Positions 23,480 through 32,989 of a stretch of 64,000 nucleotides of DNA are shown here, one piece after another (position 1 is the stretch's first letter; the number at the start of each line of letters is the position of its first letter). The stretch covers positions 1 to 64,000 of the forward strand of contig URGJ01000004.1 in NCBI GenBank assembly GCA_900547445.1, read 5' to 3'. The position numbers and the translations under genes are program-made. This stretch comes from an uncultured Oscillospiraceae bacterium. Its GTDB lineage: Bacteria; Bacillota; Clostridia; Oscillospirales; Acutalibacteraceae. The notes beneath the pieces were generated by a model. It was not told the origin of the DNA, ran no database searches, and saw only the letters and a program-made list of their open reading frames with translations.

Positions 23480-24223
23480 TTGGATAATAGGTATTATGAC
23501 AAGGTAATTGAGGAAATGCAGCCGTTTTTTGATGAGCAGGGTTTTAAGGCAGAGGAAGACGGCAGCTTTAAGAATGACAAAAAGTCGGTAAAGGTGCAGT
23601 ATGACGAGAGCCGCCAGATGTACACCCTTTCCGCCGCGGATGTTGAAGACGGAAATATCGGTGAATATGCCGAGATTAACGCCTGGCTTTTTGATGACAG
23701 TCAGAACGCAAAGGACGCGTCCTCGGTAGGTATAGATTTTACCGCTTCCTTACGCAAAAGCTTAGGCATTAAAATAAAGCGCGCCGCGGGCGCCGAGGTT
23801 GAGCTGCCTTCCTTTTCAAAGGGCGGAAGCATTACTGTTACGGGCTTTGCTAAAAAAATGCTCGACTTTTTCCCCGTACTTAAGGACGAGTACAAAAGCC
23901 ATATCGCCGAAAACGGTAATTTTCTTTATCTAAACTTCTTCGGCGAACATCTTGTGCCGCAGATAAAGTCTGTGCTTACATCGGGCAATAAAAAGCAGAT
24001 TAAAAAACTTTTCGATTTGCTCGACGACCTATATGTAAAGGGCGATAAGGACACCGTAAACACCATAGTTGCCGTTCTTTGCGCGGCGGCGTATAACGAT
24101 GAAAAGGTAACGGCGGCGGTAAAGGAAATGTTAGAAGGGGATAAGCACTTCCTTTCCTCTTTTGAAAATTTCCTTCCCGTACTTCCTAAAAGCAAAAAGC
24201 TGTTAGCGGCTTTGGTAAAATAA
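23480..24223 (+). CDS. hypothetical soluble protein
   Basis: A product of about 247 residues, lysine- and glutamate-rich, with an N-terminal alpha/beta part (KSVKVQYDESRQMYTLSAAD) and a helical C-terminal half with repeated leucine and lysine helices. No signal peptide or membrane segment. I do not recognise the family. I prefer TTG 23480, with GGATGTG 6 bases upstream, over TTG 23465. It precedes an SPFH protein by 25 bases and is likely co-transcribed with it. Confidence 0.6.
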   Translation: MDNRYYDKVIEEMQPFFDEQGFKAEEDGSFKNDKKSVKVQYDESRQMYTLSAADVEDGNIGEYAEINAWLFDDSQNAKDASSVGIDFTASLRKSLGIKIKRAAGAEVELPSFSKGGSITVTGFAKKMLDFFPVLKDEYKSHIAENGNFLYLNFFGEHLVPQIKSVLTSGNKKQIKKLFDLLDDLYVKGDKDTVNTIVAVLCAAAYNDEKVTAAVKEMLEGDKHFLSSFENFLPVLPKSKKLLAALVK

Positions 24224-24248
24224 AAATATAAAATATGGGGGTTAGTTT

Positions 24249-25199
24249 ATGGAACTTTTTATTATCATTACAGTTTTAGTGTTGGTGCTTATTCTTATTT
24301 TCGCAAATGTTCGTATTGTTCCGCAGGCGACGGAATATGTAATTGAATTTTTGGGAAAATACAAGACCACATGGGGAGCGGGACTTCACGTTAAAATTCC
24401 CCTGCTCGAAAAAATCGCGAAGAAAATTACCCTTAAGGAGCAGGTGCTCGATTCACCGCCCCAACCTGTTATCACCAAGGATAACGTCACAATGCAGATT
24501 GACACGGTCGTTTACTTTAGGATTTTTGACGCTAAGCTTTACACCTACGGAGTAGTAAATCCGATTAGCGCCCTTGAAAATCTCACCGCCACCACACTTA
24601 GAAACCTTGTGGGCGAATTGGAGCTTGACGGCACCCTTACCTCGCGAGATACCATTAACGCTAAGATGACCGCGATACTTGACGAGGCGACCGACAAGTG
24701 GGGAATGAAGGTCAACCGCGTTGAACTTAAGAACATAATCCCGCCTGCGGAAATTCAGAACGCGATGGAAAAGCAGATGAAGGCGGAACGCGAGCGCCGC
24801 GAAACCCTTTTGCAGGCCGAGGGACACAAAGCCGCCGCCATTACAAGAGCCGAGGGCGACAAGCAGGCGATGATTTTAGCCGCCGAGGGTGAGAGAGACG
24901 CTCGTATTGCCAGAGCCGAGGGTGAGGCAAAGGCTATATACCTTCAGAAGAAGGCGGAGGCGGACGGTATCCGAGCTATAAAAGAGGCGGGAGCGGACTC
25001 CGCGGTGCTTGAGATTAAGCGTTACGAGGCACTTGTTAATATGTCCAACGGCACGGCGGCAAAGCTTATTATACCTACCGACGCTATAAATATGGTGACA
25101 AAAAACGCGGTATTTTCCGAAACAACGGGACTCGGCGATGTAACCGACGAGGCTCCTAAACGCAAGCCGACACCCAAAAAGGACGAATGCTGTGACTAA
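24249..25199 (+). CDS. SPFH/band 7 membrane protein (QmcA/HflK-like)
   Basis: The 316-residue protein has one N-terminal transmembrane helix (residues 2-20). A band-7 domain with QATEYVIEFLGKYKTTWGAGLH follows, then a long coiled-coil region of repeated ERRETLLQAEG and KQAMILAAEG units typical of stomatin-like scaffold proteins. It ends in a lysine/cysteine-rich tail. Family members form ring-like membrane microdomains and bind proteases. No NfeD partner gene is adjacent, which is common for the QmcA subtype. Confidence 0.88.
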   Translation: MELFIIITVLVLVLILIFANVRIVPQATEYVIEFLGKYKTTWGAGLHVKIPLLEKIAKKITLKEQVLDSPPQPVITKDNVTMQIDTVVYFRIFDAKLYTYGVVNPISALENLTATTLRNLVGELELDGTLTSRDTINAKMTAILDEATDKWGMKVNRVELKNIIPPAEIQNAMEKQMKAERERRETLLQAEGHKAAAITRAEGDKQAMILAAEGERDARIARAEGEAKAIYLQKKAEADGIRAIKEAGADSAVLEIKRYEALVNMSNGTAAKLIIPTDAINMVTKNAVFSETTGLGDVTDEAPKRKPTPKKDECCD

Positions 25200-25212
25200 A
25201 ATAAAAAAACAC

Positions 25213-25240
25213 TTGACAAATTTAAATTATGTGTTAAAAT
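25213..25240 (+). promoter_or_regulatory. promoter of infC-rpmI-rplT
   Basis: TTGACA (25213-25218), 16 bases, TAAAAT (25235-25240). Confidence 0.75.
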
Positions 25241-25246
25241 AGTAAT

Positions 25247-25403
25247 CACAATGAAGCAGTACGCCAGTCGTCCTCACCTTTTGAGTTTTGTCTTAAAGGG
25301 TTAATAAAGATACAAAGCAACACTTGGTATTTTTATGCGCGGGCGAATTAGCGTCCGCGCTTTTGATTTGCAATAAACTGCAAATCGGCTGCAAACGAAT
25401 TTT
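25247..25403 (+). promoter_or_regulatory. L20-type leader with attenuator before infC
   Basis: The ~155-base leader ends in GCGCGG (25337-25342) pairing with CCGCGC (25355-25360), then TTTTG, an intrinsic terminator just before the infC ribosome binding site. In Bacillota this position holds the L20 leader, where L20 binding favours termination of infC-rpmI-rplT. I assign it by position and terminator. Confidence 0.75.
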
Positions 25404-25417
25404 GGAGGTGCATCAAT

Positions 25418-25936
25418 ATTAGCAGCAAAGAGCTTTCCGTAAACGAAAATATTAAATTCAAGGAAGTCCGCACAATCGGATCTGACGGGTCTCAGCTCGG
25501 CATTATGCCTGTCGCCAAGGCTTTGGAGGCGGCGTACGGAGCGGATCTCGATTTGGTTTGCATTTCACCCAACGCCGAACCGCCTGTATGCAAGATTATG
25601 GATTACGGTAAATACCGTTTCGAGCAGGCTAAGCGTGAAAAGGAAGCCAAAAAAAATCAGAAAACGGTTGAAATCAAGGAAATCCGCTTAGGACTTAGTA
25701 TTGACGTGCATGATTTTGAAACAAAGGGCAGGCACGCTATCCGCTTTCTTGACGATGGTGACAAGGTTAAGGTTTCCATTCGCTTCAGGGGCAGGGAGCT
25801 CGGTCATCCCGAAATCGGTCTTGACACTATGAAACGCTTTGCGGAATACTGTGCGGAGCACTGCACGGTTGAAAAGGCTGCTAAAATGGAAGGCAGAAAT
25901 ATGATTATGTTTTTAGCTCCGAAAACAGGCAAATAA
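25418..25936 (+). CDS. infC: translation initiation factor IF-3 (ATT start)
   Basis: IF-3 checks start-codon pairing on the 30S subunit. The frame extends upstream of the ATG at 25505 to ATT at 25418 (coding ISSKELSVNENIKFKEVRTI). GGAGGTG lies 7 bases before it. The non-standard AUU start is a known conserved device by which IF-3 represses its own translation. The 172-residue product shows both domains, with PVCKIMDYGKYRFEQAKREKE linking them. First gene of infC-rpmI-rplT. Confidence 0.92.
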   Translation: MSSKELSVNENIKFKEVRTIGSDGSQLGIMPVAKALEAAYGADLDLVCISPNAEPPVCKIMDYGKYRFEQAKREKEAKKNQKTVEIKEIRLGLSIDVHDFETKGRHAIRFLDDGDKVKVSIRFRGRELGHPEIGLDTMKRFAEYCAEHCTVEKAAKMEGRNMIMFLAPKTGK

Positions 25937-25968
25937 TTGCAGTTGAATTTTATTAGGGAGGATTTAAA

Positions 25969-26166
25969 ATGCCTAAGATCAAAACACACAGCGGCGCAAA
26001 AAAGCGCTTTAAGCTCACTAAAACCGGCAAGGTTAAACGCGCTCATGCTTTCAAGTCGCACATTCTCAACAAGAAGACAACCAAGCGTAAGAGAAATCTT
26101 CGCAAGACCGTTACAGCCGATGTTACAAATGTAGCAAAGGTTAAGAAAATGATTCCTTATAAATAA
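25969..26166 (+). CDS. rpmI: 50S ribosomal protein L35
   Basis: 65 residues, strongly basic, starting MPKIKTHSGAKKRFKLTKTG, as in all L35 proteins. GGGAGGA precedes the ATG. It is the middle gene of infC-rpmI-rplT. Confidence 0.97.
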   Translation: MPKIKTHSGAKKRFKLTKTGKVKRAHAFKSHILNKKTTKRKRNLRKTVTADVTNVAKVKKMIPYK

Positions 26167-26196
26167 GGATTAGCTTGAAAGTGGAGGTTATCAGAT

Positions 26197-26556
26197 ATGG
26201 CACGTGTTAAGGGTGCGTTAGCAACACGCAAAAGAAGAAAAAAGACTTTAAAGCTTGCTAAGGGCTATTTCGGCGCTAAGTCCAAGCTTTTCAAAACCGC
26301 GAAAGAAGCCGTAATGAAGAGCGGCAACTACGCGTATATCGGCCGCAGACAGAAAAAGCGCGATTTCCGTCGCCTTTGGATTACCCGTATTTCCGCCGCC
26401 TGCAAGATGAACGGTATCAATTATTCTACCTTTATCAACGGACTTAACAAGGCAGGAGTACAGATTAACCGTAAAATGCTCGCCGACCTTGCGGTAAACG
26501 ACGCCGCCGGCTTTACAACTCTTGTTAAAGCCGCAAACAAGGCTCTCGAAAAGTAA
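26197..26556 (+). CDS. rplT: 50S ribosomal protein L20
   Basis: L20 is an early-binding 23S rRNA protein and the autorepressor of its operon in Bacillota. The 119-residue product starts MARVKGALATRKRRKKTLKL and carries RRQKKRDFRRLWITRI, all expected. A terminator follows. Confidence 0.97.
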   Translation: MARVKGALATRKRRKKTLKLAKGYFGAKSKLFKTAKEAVMKSGNYAYIGRRQKKRDFRRLWITRISAACKMNGINYSTFINGLNKAGVQINRKMLADLAVNDAAGFTTLVKAANKALEK

Positions 26557-26560
26557 TTTT

Positions 26561-26595
26561 TTCGCCCGGGGTTCAAATCTCGGGCGAATTTTTCT
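26561..26595 (+). terminator. terminator after rplT
   Basis: TTCGCCCG (26561-26568) pairs with CGGGCGAA (26581-26588), then TTTTT. Confidence 0.85.
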
Positions 26596-26628
26596 TGTTG
26601 TATTTTTAAATTTAGGGAGGTGACGGTA

Positions 26629-27411
26629 TTGTCGTATTTTAAAGCCATTACAAGCAGAGAAAATTCACTTATCAAGCTTGTTTCTCTTCTCCAGACCTCG
26701 GCGAAAAAGAGGCGCGAAAACGGTCTTTTTGTCTTAGAGGGGCTTCGCATATGCCTTGACGCTATGAAGAACTCAATCAGGTTTGATAAGTTAATTATCT
26801 CGGAAACCGCAATTAAAAAATACAGCGATACCGTAAATTCCTTTGCCTTAAATGCGGACGGGCATTTTGTAATCCCCGATTCGCTTTTTATGAAAATAAG
26901 CGACACTAAGAGTCCGCAGGGAATTATCGCGATCTGTAAAATAATAGAGAGAAAAAGCTCCGAAATAGACCATCGGGGCAGATATGTTGCGCTCGAAAAT
27001 GTCGCCGACCCCGCAAACCTGGGCGCGGTATCACGCACGGCAGAGGCTTTGGGGGCAAGCGGGCTTATTTTGTCCTCGGACGGGTGCGACCCCTATTCTC
27101 CTAAAGCACTAAGGGCGTCTATGGGCACGCTCCTCAGAGTTCCCGTATTTATCTTTGATGATTTTCCCTCGGATTTAAAGAATACGGGGCTTAAAAGCTT
27201 TGCCTGCGTGGTGGATAAAAACGCCGAAAGTATTAAGGAACAGAAATTCAAGGACGGCTCGGTAGTAATAATAGGCAACGAAGCAAACGGTATTACCGAA
27301 GAAACAAAAGCGGCGTCGGACAGACTTGTTACAATACCTATGCGCGGCAGAACGGAATCGCTGAACGCGGCGGCGGCAGCAGCCATAGCCATTTGGGAAA
27401 TGATGAAATGA
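26629..27411 (+). CDS. TrmH/SpoU family rRNA methyltransferase
   Basis: A SPOUT RNA 2'-O-methyltransferase of about 260 residues. The N-terminal L30e-like substrate-binding domain (SRENSLIKLVSLLQTSAKKR) leads to the SPOUT core with VALENVADPANLGAVSRTAEALGA, VIIGNEANGI and IPMRGRTESLNAAAAAAI, the three family motifs that form the SAM knot. I chose TTG 26629 for its GGGAGGTG spacing over the overlapping GTG 26620. The target nucleotide is unknown (YsgA/RlmB-like). It overlaps dprA by four bases. Confidence 0.88.
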   Translation: MSYFKAITSRENSLIKLVSLLQTSAKKRRENGLFVLEGLRICLDAMKNSIRFDKLIISETAIKKYSDTVNSFALNADGHFVIPDSLFMKISDTKSPQGIIAICKIIERKSSEIDHRGRYVALENVADPANLGAVSRTAEALGASGLILSSDGCDPYSPKALRASMGTLLRVPVFIFDDFPSDLKNTGLKSFACVVDKNAESIKEQKFKDGSVVIIGNEANGITEETKAASDRLVTIPMRGRTESLNAAAAAAIAIWEMMK

Positions 27412-28550
27412 CGGAATATTTTATTTGGCTTCAAAGTGCGCTCGGAGCGGGGAACATAAGGGCGGTAAAGGCGCTTAAAGCTTTCGGCAATGCGGAAAAT
27501 ATTTATAAGGCAAGCCCCAATGAACGAAAGGCAGCGGGGATATTTTCGCCTAAAGATTTAAAACGGCTAAACGAAACAAAAATTGAATATGCTAAAAGCG
27601 TTATCACCGACTGTCTGAAATACGGTATTGATATTGTACCGTTAGGCGATACAAAATATCCTTATTGTCTGTCGGTTATTGACAATCCGCCTTTAGTCCT
27701 TTATGTAAAGGGCGAGATGCTCGATTTTGATAATACCCCCGTAATCTGTATTGTAGGGCCGAGAAAGGTGAGCGATTACGGTAAAAAGGCGGCGTATTCT
27801 CTTGCCTACCGCCTCTCTAAATCGGGTATGACCGTGGTCAGCGGCGGCGCGGTGGGCAGTGATTATTACGCGCATTTGGGTGCTCTTAAGGCGGACGGTA
27901 AAACCGCGCTTGTTATGCCGTGCGGGATTGAAAGCGGATATTTATCCCAAAATGTGCCCTTAAGGAAATGTGTATCGGAAAACGGATGTATAATAAGCGA
28001 GCTTCCGCCAAAGGCGGGTCTTACAAAGTTTAGCTTCCATATTAGAAACCGCATAATGGCGGCATTGTCGCTCGGTACGGTGGTGGTGGAGGCGGGAGAG
28101 AAAAGCGGCGCGCTTATTACCGCTAACCACGCTTTAAATCAGGGCAGAGATGTCTTTGTAATTCCCGGTTCGCCAACTGCCAAGCAGTATGTCGGTTCTA
28201 ACGCTTTACTGCGTGACGGGGCAAAGCCGCTTTTAGATGTAAGCGATATTTTTAACGAATACATACCCCGCTTTCCGGATAAAATTGATATTAAAAAAGC
28301 TTTTGAAAAGCCCCAAAAAAGGGCAAAAAAGACCGAGGAAAAAGAAGTTTACAAAAAATTATCAAATAAAACCCTTTCCAAAGAGGCAAAAATAGTATAT
28401 AATCATTTGGATAAGCATAAATTTTATCCTGATGAAATAGACGGGACGGACCTCGGCTCATCCGAAATTCTTTCGGCGCTTACCGAGCTTGAGCTTGAAG
28501 GCTTAATCCGTGCTCTGCCGGGCGGCCGCTATGAGCTGACCGAAAAATAA
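27408..28550 (+). CDS. dprA: DNA-processing protein DprA
   Basis: DprA binds incoming single-stranded DNA and loads RecA during transformation. The 380-residue product has an N-terminal SAM-like region, the Rossmann core with GPRKVSDYGKKAA and VVSGGAVGSDYYAHLGAL, and a C-terminal winged helix (SSEILSALTELELEGLIRAL). The usual GSR and SGxAxGID motifs read GPR and GGAVGSD, mild departures. It starts by ATGA overlap with the methyltransferase and is followed by topA, as in many Bacillota. Confidence 0.92.
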   Translation: MTEYFIWLQSALGAGNIRAVKALKAFGNAENIYKASPNERKAAGIFSPKDLKRLNETKIEYAKSVITDCLKYGIDIVPLGDTKYPYCLSVIDNPPLVLYVKGEMLDFDNTPVICIVGPRKVSDYGKKAAYSLAYRLSKSGMTVVSGGAVGSDYYAHLGALKADGKTALVMPCGIESGYLSQNVPLRKCVSENGCIISELPPKAGLTKFSFHIRNRIMAALSLGTVVVEAGEKSGALITANHALNQGRDVFVIPGSPTAKQYVGSNALLRDGAKPLLDVSDIFNEYIPRFPDKIDIKKAFEKPQKRAKKTEEKEVYKKLSNKTLSKEAKIVYNHLDKHKFYPDEIDGTDLGSSEILSALTELELEGLIRALPGGRYELTEK

Positions 28551-28567
28551 TTAATCGGAGGAATTAA

Positions 28568-30673
28568 ATGTCTAAGCTTTTAATTGTTGAGTCACCTACC
28601 AAGGTGAAAAGTATAAAGAAATATTTAGGCTCGGGCTATGAGGTTATGGCTTCTATGGGTCATATCCGCGATTTGCCTAAATCCAAGCTCGGCGTTGATA
28701 TAGAACACGATTTTAAACCCCAGTATGTCAATATGGCGGACAAGAAGGATTTAATAAAATCCTTAAAAACCGTCGCCGCAAACAGCGACGGTGTACTTCT
28801 CGCAACCGACCCTGATAGGGAGGGAGAGGCGATTTCCTGGCATTTAGCCCAGATTTTAGCGCTCGATATGAACGATTGCAACCGCGTTTCATTTAACGAG
28901 ATTACCGAATCGGGCGTTAAGGCGGGCATTAAGGAGCCCCACAAAATAAATCTTGACCTTGTTGACGCACAGCAGGCAAGGCGTGTGCTTGACCGCATTG
29001 TTGGCTATAAATTAAGTCCGTTACTTTGGAAAAAGGTTAAAAGCGGACTGTCTGCCGGACGTGTTCAAACGGTGGCTTTGCGCCTTATTGTAGAGCGTGA
29101 GCGCGAGATTGAAAAATTTAACCCAGAGGAATACTGGTCGGTTGACGCTAAGCTTTTGGCATCAAGAAAGAGCTTTTCCGCTAAGCTCCACGGCTTCGCG
29201 GACGGCAAAAAGATTGATATAATACCGAATGAAGAAGAAGCGGGAAAAATCGTTTCCGCCTTAGAAGGGGCGGAATATAAGGTTTCGGAGCTTAAAAAGG
29301 GTACGCGCAAAAAGCAGCCCGCTCCGCCCTTTATTACCTCTACCTTACAGCAAGAGGCTTCCCGAAAACTCGGCTTTACCGGTCAGCGCACAATGCGTAT
29401 CGCCCAACAACTGTACGAGGGCGTTGATGTTCCGAATGTCGGCACAACCGGTCTTATAACCTATATGCGTACAGATTCTTTGCGTATTTCCGAGGAAGCG
29501 AGAGCCGCCGCTAATAAGTATATAGCGGGTCGTTACGGCGCAAATTATCTTCCCGAAAAGCCGCGTTATTTTAAAACCAAAAGCGGTGCCCAGGACGCGC
29601 ACGAGGCGATAAGACCGACTTCTGTCACCCTTACCCCCGAAGCTGTCAAGGAGTCTCTTACCGCGGAGCAGTATAAGCTTTACAAACTTATTTGGGAGCG
29701 CTTTATTGCCTCTTTAATGGCAGTATGCGTTCAGAATACCGTTAATGTAAATATAACCGCCGGAGATTATCTCTTTAAGGCGAGCGGTTATTCCGTTAAG
29801 TTTGACGGCTTTACCGTCCTTTACGAGGAGGGCAGAGACGAGGATTCCGACGAGGGCGGCGCTCTTCCCGAAATGAAGGAGGGCGACATTCTTAAGCTTA
29901 AGGAGCTTACCCCCAATCAGCACTTCACACAGCCCCCCGCGCGTTATACCGAGCCCACCTTAATCAAGGCGCTTGATGAAAACGGCATAGGACGTCCGTC
30001 CACATATGCGCCGATTATTTCAAATATCCTAAGCCGTGATTATATTGAGCGGGAGAAAAAGTCCCTAAAGCCTACCGGACTCGGCACGGTAGTATCCGAC
30101 CTTATGGTAGAGTATTTTGACAAGATTGTGGATGTTAAATTCACAGCGGGACTTGAAGAAAAGCTTGACGAAATAGGCGCGGGAGAACGCGGCTGGGTCG
30201 ATACCATTAAGGCGTTTTACAAGGACTTCGACAAGCTTTACACCAAGGCGGAAAGCTCCCTTGAGGGCAAGCGGGTGAAGGTTCCTGTAGAGGAAACCGA
30301 TGTTATCTGCGAAAAGTGCGGCAGAAAGATGGTTATAAAGTCGGGTCGTTTCGGCAAGTTCTTAGCCTGCCCCGGCTACCCCGAGTGTAAAAACACAAAG
30401 CCGCTTCCCGAGGACGAGGTTAAACAGCCCTGTCCTAAATGCGGCGCAAAGCTTTTAAAGAAAAAGTCCAAAAAGGGTAAGACCTTTTACGGCTGTTCAA
30501 ATTACCCTAATTGTGATTTTGCCGCTCCGGGTATTCCTACGGGCGAGACCTGCCCCGAGTGCGGCGGATATATAATAAGCGGAATAAGGGGCAGAAAGTA
30601 CTGTATGAATTCCGAATGTCCCACAAGAGCAAAGAAAACAGCAAAAAAGAGCGGAGACAAGACCGATGAATAA
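28568..30673 (+). CDS. topA: DNA topoisomerase I
   Basis: TopA relaxes negative supercoils through a transient 5'-phosphotyrosine bond. The 701-residue product has the Toprim domain (LLIVESPTKVKSIKKYLG, then TDPDREGEAISWH), the catalytic Tyr in GLITYMRTDSLRIS, and three C-terminal zinc ribbons (CEKCG..CPGYPEC, CPKCG..CSNYPNC, CPECGG..CMNSEC). Length and layout are normal. Its end overlaps trmFO by 8 bases. Confidence 0.97.
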   Translation: MSKLLIVESPTKVKSIKKYLGSGYEVMASMGHIRDLPKSKLGVDIEHDFKPQYVNMADKKDLIKSLKTVAANSDGVLLATDPDREGEAISWHLAQILALDMNDCNRVSFNEITESGVKAGIKEPHKINLDLVDAQQARRVLDRIVGYKLSPLLWKKVKSGLSAGRVQTVALRLIVEREREIEKFNPEEYWSVDAKLLASRKSFSAKLHGFADGKKIDIIPNEEEAGKIVSALEGAEYKVSELKKGTRKKQPAPPFITSTLQQEASRKLGFTGQRTMRIAQQLYEGVDVPNVGTTGLITYMRTDSLRISEEARAAANKYIAGRYGANYLPEKPRYFKTKSGAQDAHEAIRPTSVTLTPEAVKESLTAEQYKLYKLIWERFIASLMAVCVQNTVNVNITAGDYLFKASGYSVKFDGFTVLYEEGRDEDSDEGGALPEMKEGDILKLKELTPNQHFTQPPARYTEPTLIKALDENGIGRPSTYAPIISNILSRDYIEREKKSLKPTGLGTVVSDLMVEYFDKIVDVKFTAGLEEKLDEIGAGERGWVDTIKAFYKDFDKLYTKAESSLEGKRVKVPVEETDVICEKCGRKMVIKSGRFGKFLACPGYPECKNTKPLPEDEVKQPCPKCGAKLLKKKSKKGKTFYGCSNYPNCDFAAPGIPTGETCPECGGYIISGIRGRKYCMNSECPTRAKKTAKKSGDKTDE

Positions 30674-31976
30674 AATCACGGTTATAGGCGGCGGTCTTGC
30701 GGGGTGTGAGGCGGCGTGGCAGATAGCTAATCTCGGCATTAAAACCGAGCTTATCGAGATGAAGCCCGCCAAAAAAACGCCCGCCCATAAAAGCGATATG
30801 TTAGCAGAGCTTGTCTGCTCAAACTCCCTTAAGGCGGCGAGGATCGATTCCGCGGCGGGGCTTTTAAAGGCGGAAATGTGGCGGCTTAATTCCCTCTGCC
30901 TTTCGGCGGCGGACGAATGCTCCGTTCCCGCGGGCGGCGCTTTGGCGGTGGATAGGGACGAGTTTTCCCGCATTATCACCGAGAAGATAAAAAGCCACCC
31001 GAATATAACTTTAAAGACCGAGACCGTCACAGAGCTTCCGAAGGACGGCATAACTGTTATTGCGACAGGTCCGCTTACCGACGGCGCGCTTGCCGAGGAG
31101 ATAAGCAAGCTTTTTAAGGGAGGCAATTTAAGCTTTTTTGACGCCGCCGCGCCTATAGTAACGGCGGAAAGCATTGATATGGACAAGGCGTTTTACGCTT
31201 CACGCTACGGCAAGGGCACAGACGATTATATCAACTGCCCTATGAACAAGGAGGAATACACGGCGTTTCATAACGCCCTTATTACCGCCGAGTCCGCGCC
31301 CGTTCATGGCTTTGACCGCCCCGTAAATGTTTACGAGGGCTGTATGCCGATTGAAATATTGGCAAAGCGGGGGGAGGATTCAATCCGTTTCGGTCCTTTA
31401 AAGCCTGTCGGTCTTCGCGACCCGAGAACGGGTCACAGACCCTGGGCGGCGGTACAGCTAAGGCGGGAGAACGCGGCGGCGACCTTGTTTAATATAGTCG
31501 GCTTTCAGACCAACCTTAAATTTCCCGAGCAGAAAAGGGTATTTTCTATGATACCGGGGCTCGAAAACGCCGAGTTTATGCGCTACGGAGTAATGCACAG
31601 AAATTCGTTTATTAATTCGCCTAAGCTCTTAAACCCCGATTTATCACTTAAAGGGAACGGCAATATCTTTTTCGCGGGTCAGCTTTCAGGGGTTGAGGGG
31701 TATATGGAATCGGCGGCAAGCGGAATAGTCGCGGGAATAAATGCCGCGGCGAGACTAAAGGGAAAAGAACCGCTTATATTACCCGATTTTACTATGACGG
31801 GCGCTTTGCTCTCTTATATATGCAACCCGGCGGTCACCGATTTTCAGCCTATGGGGGCTAATTTCGGCATAATTCCGCCTATAGAGCCGCATATAAGGGA
31901 CAAGCGTGAGCGGTACGCGGCTCTGTCCGACCGTTCCCTTAATTGGTTTGATAAGAATATTAAAAGAGGAGAATAA
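30666..31976 (+). CDS. trmFO: folate-dependent tRNA-U54 methyltransferase
   Basis: TrmFO makes ribothymidine at position 54 of tRNAs from methylene-tetrahydrofolate and FADH2, in place of SAM-dependent TrmA. The 436-residue product has the FAD Rossmann motif VIGGGLAGCEAAWQIA at the N-terminus, AELVCSNSLKAARIDSAAGL with the nucleophilic Cys region, and a C-terminal FAQLSGVEGYMESAASG-like FAD motif. topA-trmFO is the classic Bacillota order. Confidence 0.96.
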   Translation: MNKITVIGGGLAGCEAAWQIANLGIKTELIEMKPAKKTPAHKSDMLAELVCSNSLKAARIDSAAGLLKAEMWRLNSLCLSAADECSVPAGGALAVDRDEFSRIITEKIKSHPNITLKTETVTELPKDGITVIATGPLTDGALAEEISKLFKGGNLSFFDAAAPIVTAESIDMDKAFYASRYGKGTDDYINCPMNKEEYTAFHNALITAESAPVHGFDRPVNVYEGCMPIEILAKRGEDSIRFGPLKPVGLRDPRTGHRPWAAVQLRRENAAATLFNIVGFQTNLKFPEQKRVFSMIPGLENAEFMRYGVMHRNSFINSPKLLNPDLSLKGNGNIFFAGQLSGVEGYMESAASGIVAGINAAARLKGKEPLILPDFTMTGALLSYICNPAVTDFQPMGANFGIIPPIEPHIRDKRERYAALSDRSLNWFDKNIKRGE

Positions 31977-31980
31977 AAAA

Positions 31981-32988
31981 ATGCGTGTTGTTGTTGACGC
32001 TTTCGGCGGGGATAACGCCCCTCTCGAAATAATAAAGGGAGCATCGCTTGCTTCCTTAGAGTATAGTACCGAAATCACCCTAACGGGAAACGAAAAAACA
32101 ATTAAACAGATTATCGCGGAAAATAATTTGAGCTTTTACGGCGAACTGAAAATTGTTGATACCGATGATGTTATATCAATGCACGACGAGCCGACCTCCC
32201 TTGTAAAGGCACACTCCGAAAGTTCAATGGCATTAGCCTTTAAGGAGTTGGCTGAAAACAGAGCCGACGCCTTTGTTTCGGCTGGCTCTACCGGTGCTAT
32301 AGTAGTCGGCGGCACGCTTATAATAAAGCGCATAAAGGGTGTAAAGCGCCCTGCCCTTGCGGGAATTATTCCGGCACCTAAGGGACATTATATGCTGATG
32401 GATATGGGGGCTAACGCCGAGTGCAGACCCGAAATGCTCTGCCAGTTCGGTATAATGGCAAGCGCCTATTTAGAGGGGGTTGAGGGTAAAAAGAGCCCCG
32501 AAATAGGTCTGCTTAATATCGGCACAGAGGACACAAAGGGCGGCGAGCTTCAAAAAGAGGCGTACAGGCTAATGACTGAAGCCCCGATAAACTTTGTCGG
32601 CAATATCGAGTCGCGGGAAATGCCCAAAGGCGTCTGCGACGCGGTTATAACCGACGGCTTTACGGGAAATATCGCCCTTAAGCTTATAGAGGGATCTGCC
32701 GCTACCCTTTTCTCCCTCATCAAAGAGGTCTTCTATAAAAGCCTGCCTAATAAGCTTGCGGCGCTTGTGGTTAAAAAGGATTTAAGTAAGGTTAAAAGAC
32801 TTATGGACAGCTCCGAGGTCGGCGGTGCGCCGCTTTTGGGCGTCAGAAAGACGGTCATTAAGGCGCACGGAAGCTCAAATGCAAAGGCGGTTAAAAACGC
32901 GATAGGTCAGGCTGTTAAATTTACCGAAACGGGCGTTATTGAAAAAATCTCGGCGGCTCTTTCGGAAATAAAGGAAGCTAAGGAATAA
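31981..32988 (+). CDS. plsX: phosphate acyltransferase PlsX
   Basis: PlsX makes acyl-phosphate from acyl-ACP for PlsY, the first step of phospholipid synthesis in most Gram-positive bacteria. The 335-residue product starts MRVVVDAFGGDNAPLEIIKG, with SAGSTGAIVVGG, LMDMGANAECRPEML and VITDGFTGNIALK. ATG 31981 has GAGGAG upstream and matches the family start. An acpP gene often sits between plsX and rnc; here only one base separates them. Confidence 0.96.
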   Translation: MRVVVDAFGGDNAPLEIIKGASLASLEYSTEITLTGNEKTIKQIIAENNLSFYGELKIVDTDDVISMHDEPTSLVKAHSESSMALAFKELAENRADAFVSAGSTGAIVVGGTLIIKRIKGVKRPALAGIIPAPKGHYMLMDMGANAECRPEMLCQFGIMASAYLEGVEGKKSPEIGLLNIGTEDTKGGELQKEAYRLMTEAPINFVGNIESREMPKGVCDAVITDGFTGNIALKLIEGSAATLFSLIKEVFYKSLPNKLAALVVKKDLSKVKRLMDSSEVGGAPLLGVRKTVIKAHGSSNAKAVKNAIGQAVKFTETGVIEKISAALSEIKEAKE

Positions 32989-32989
32989 T

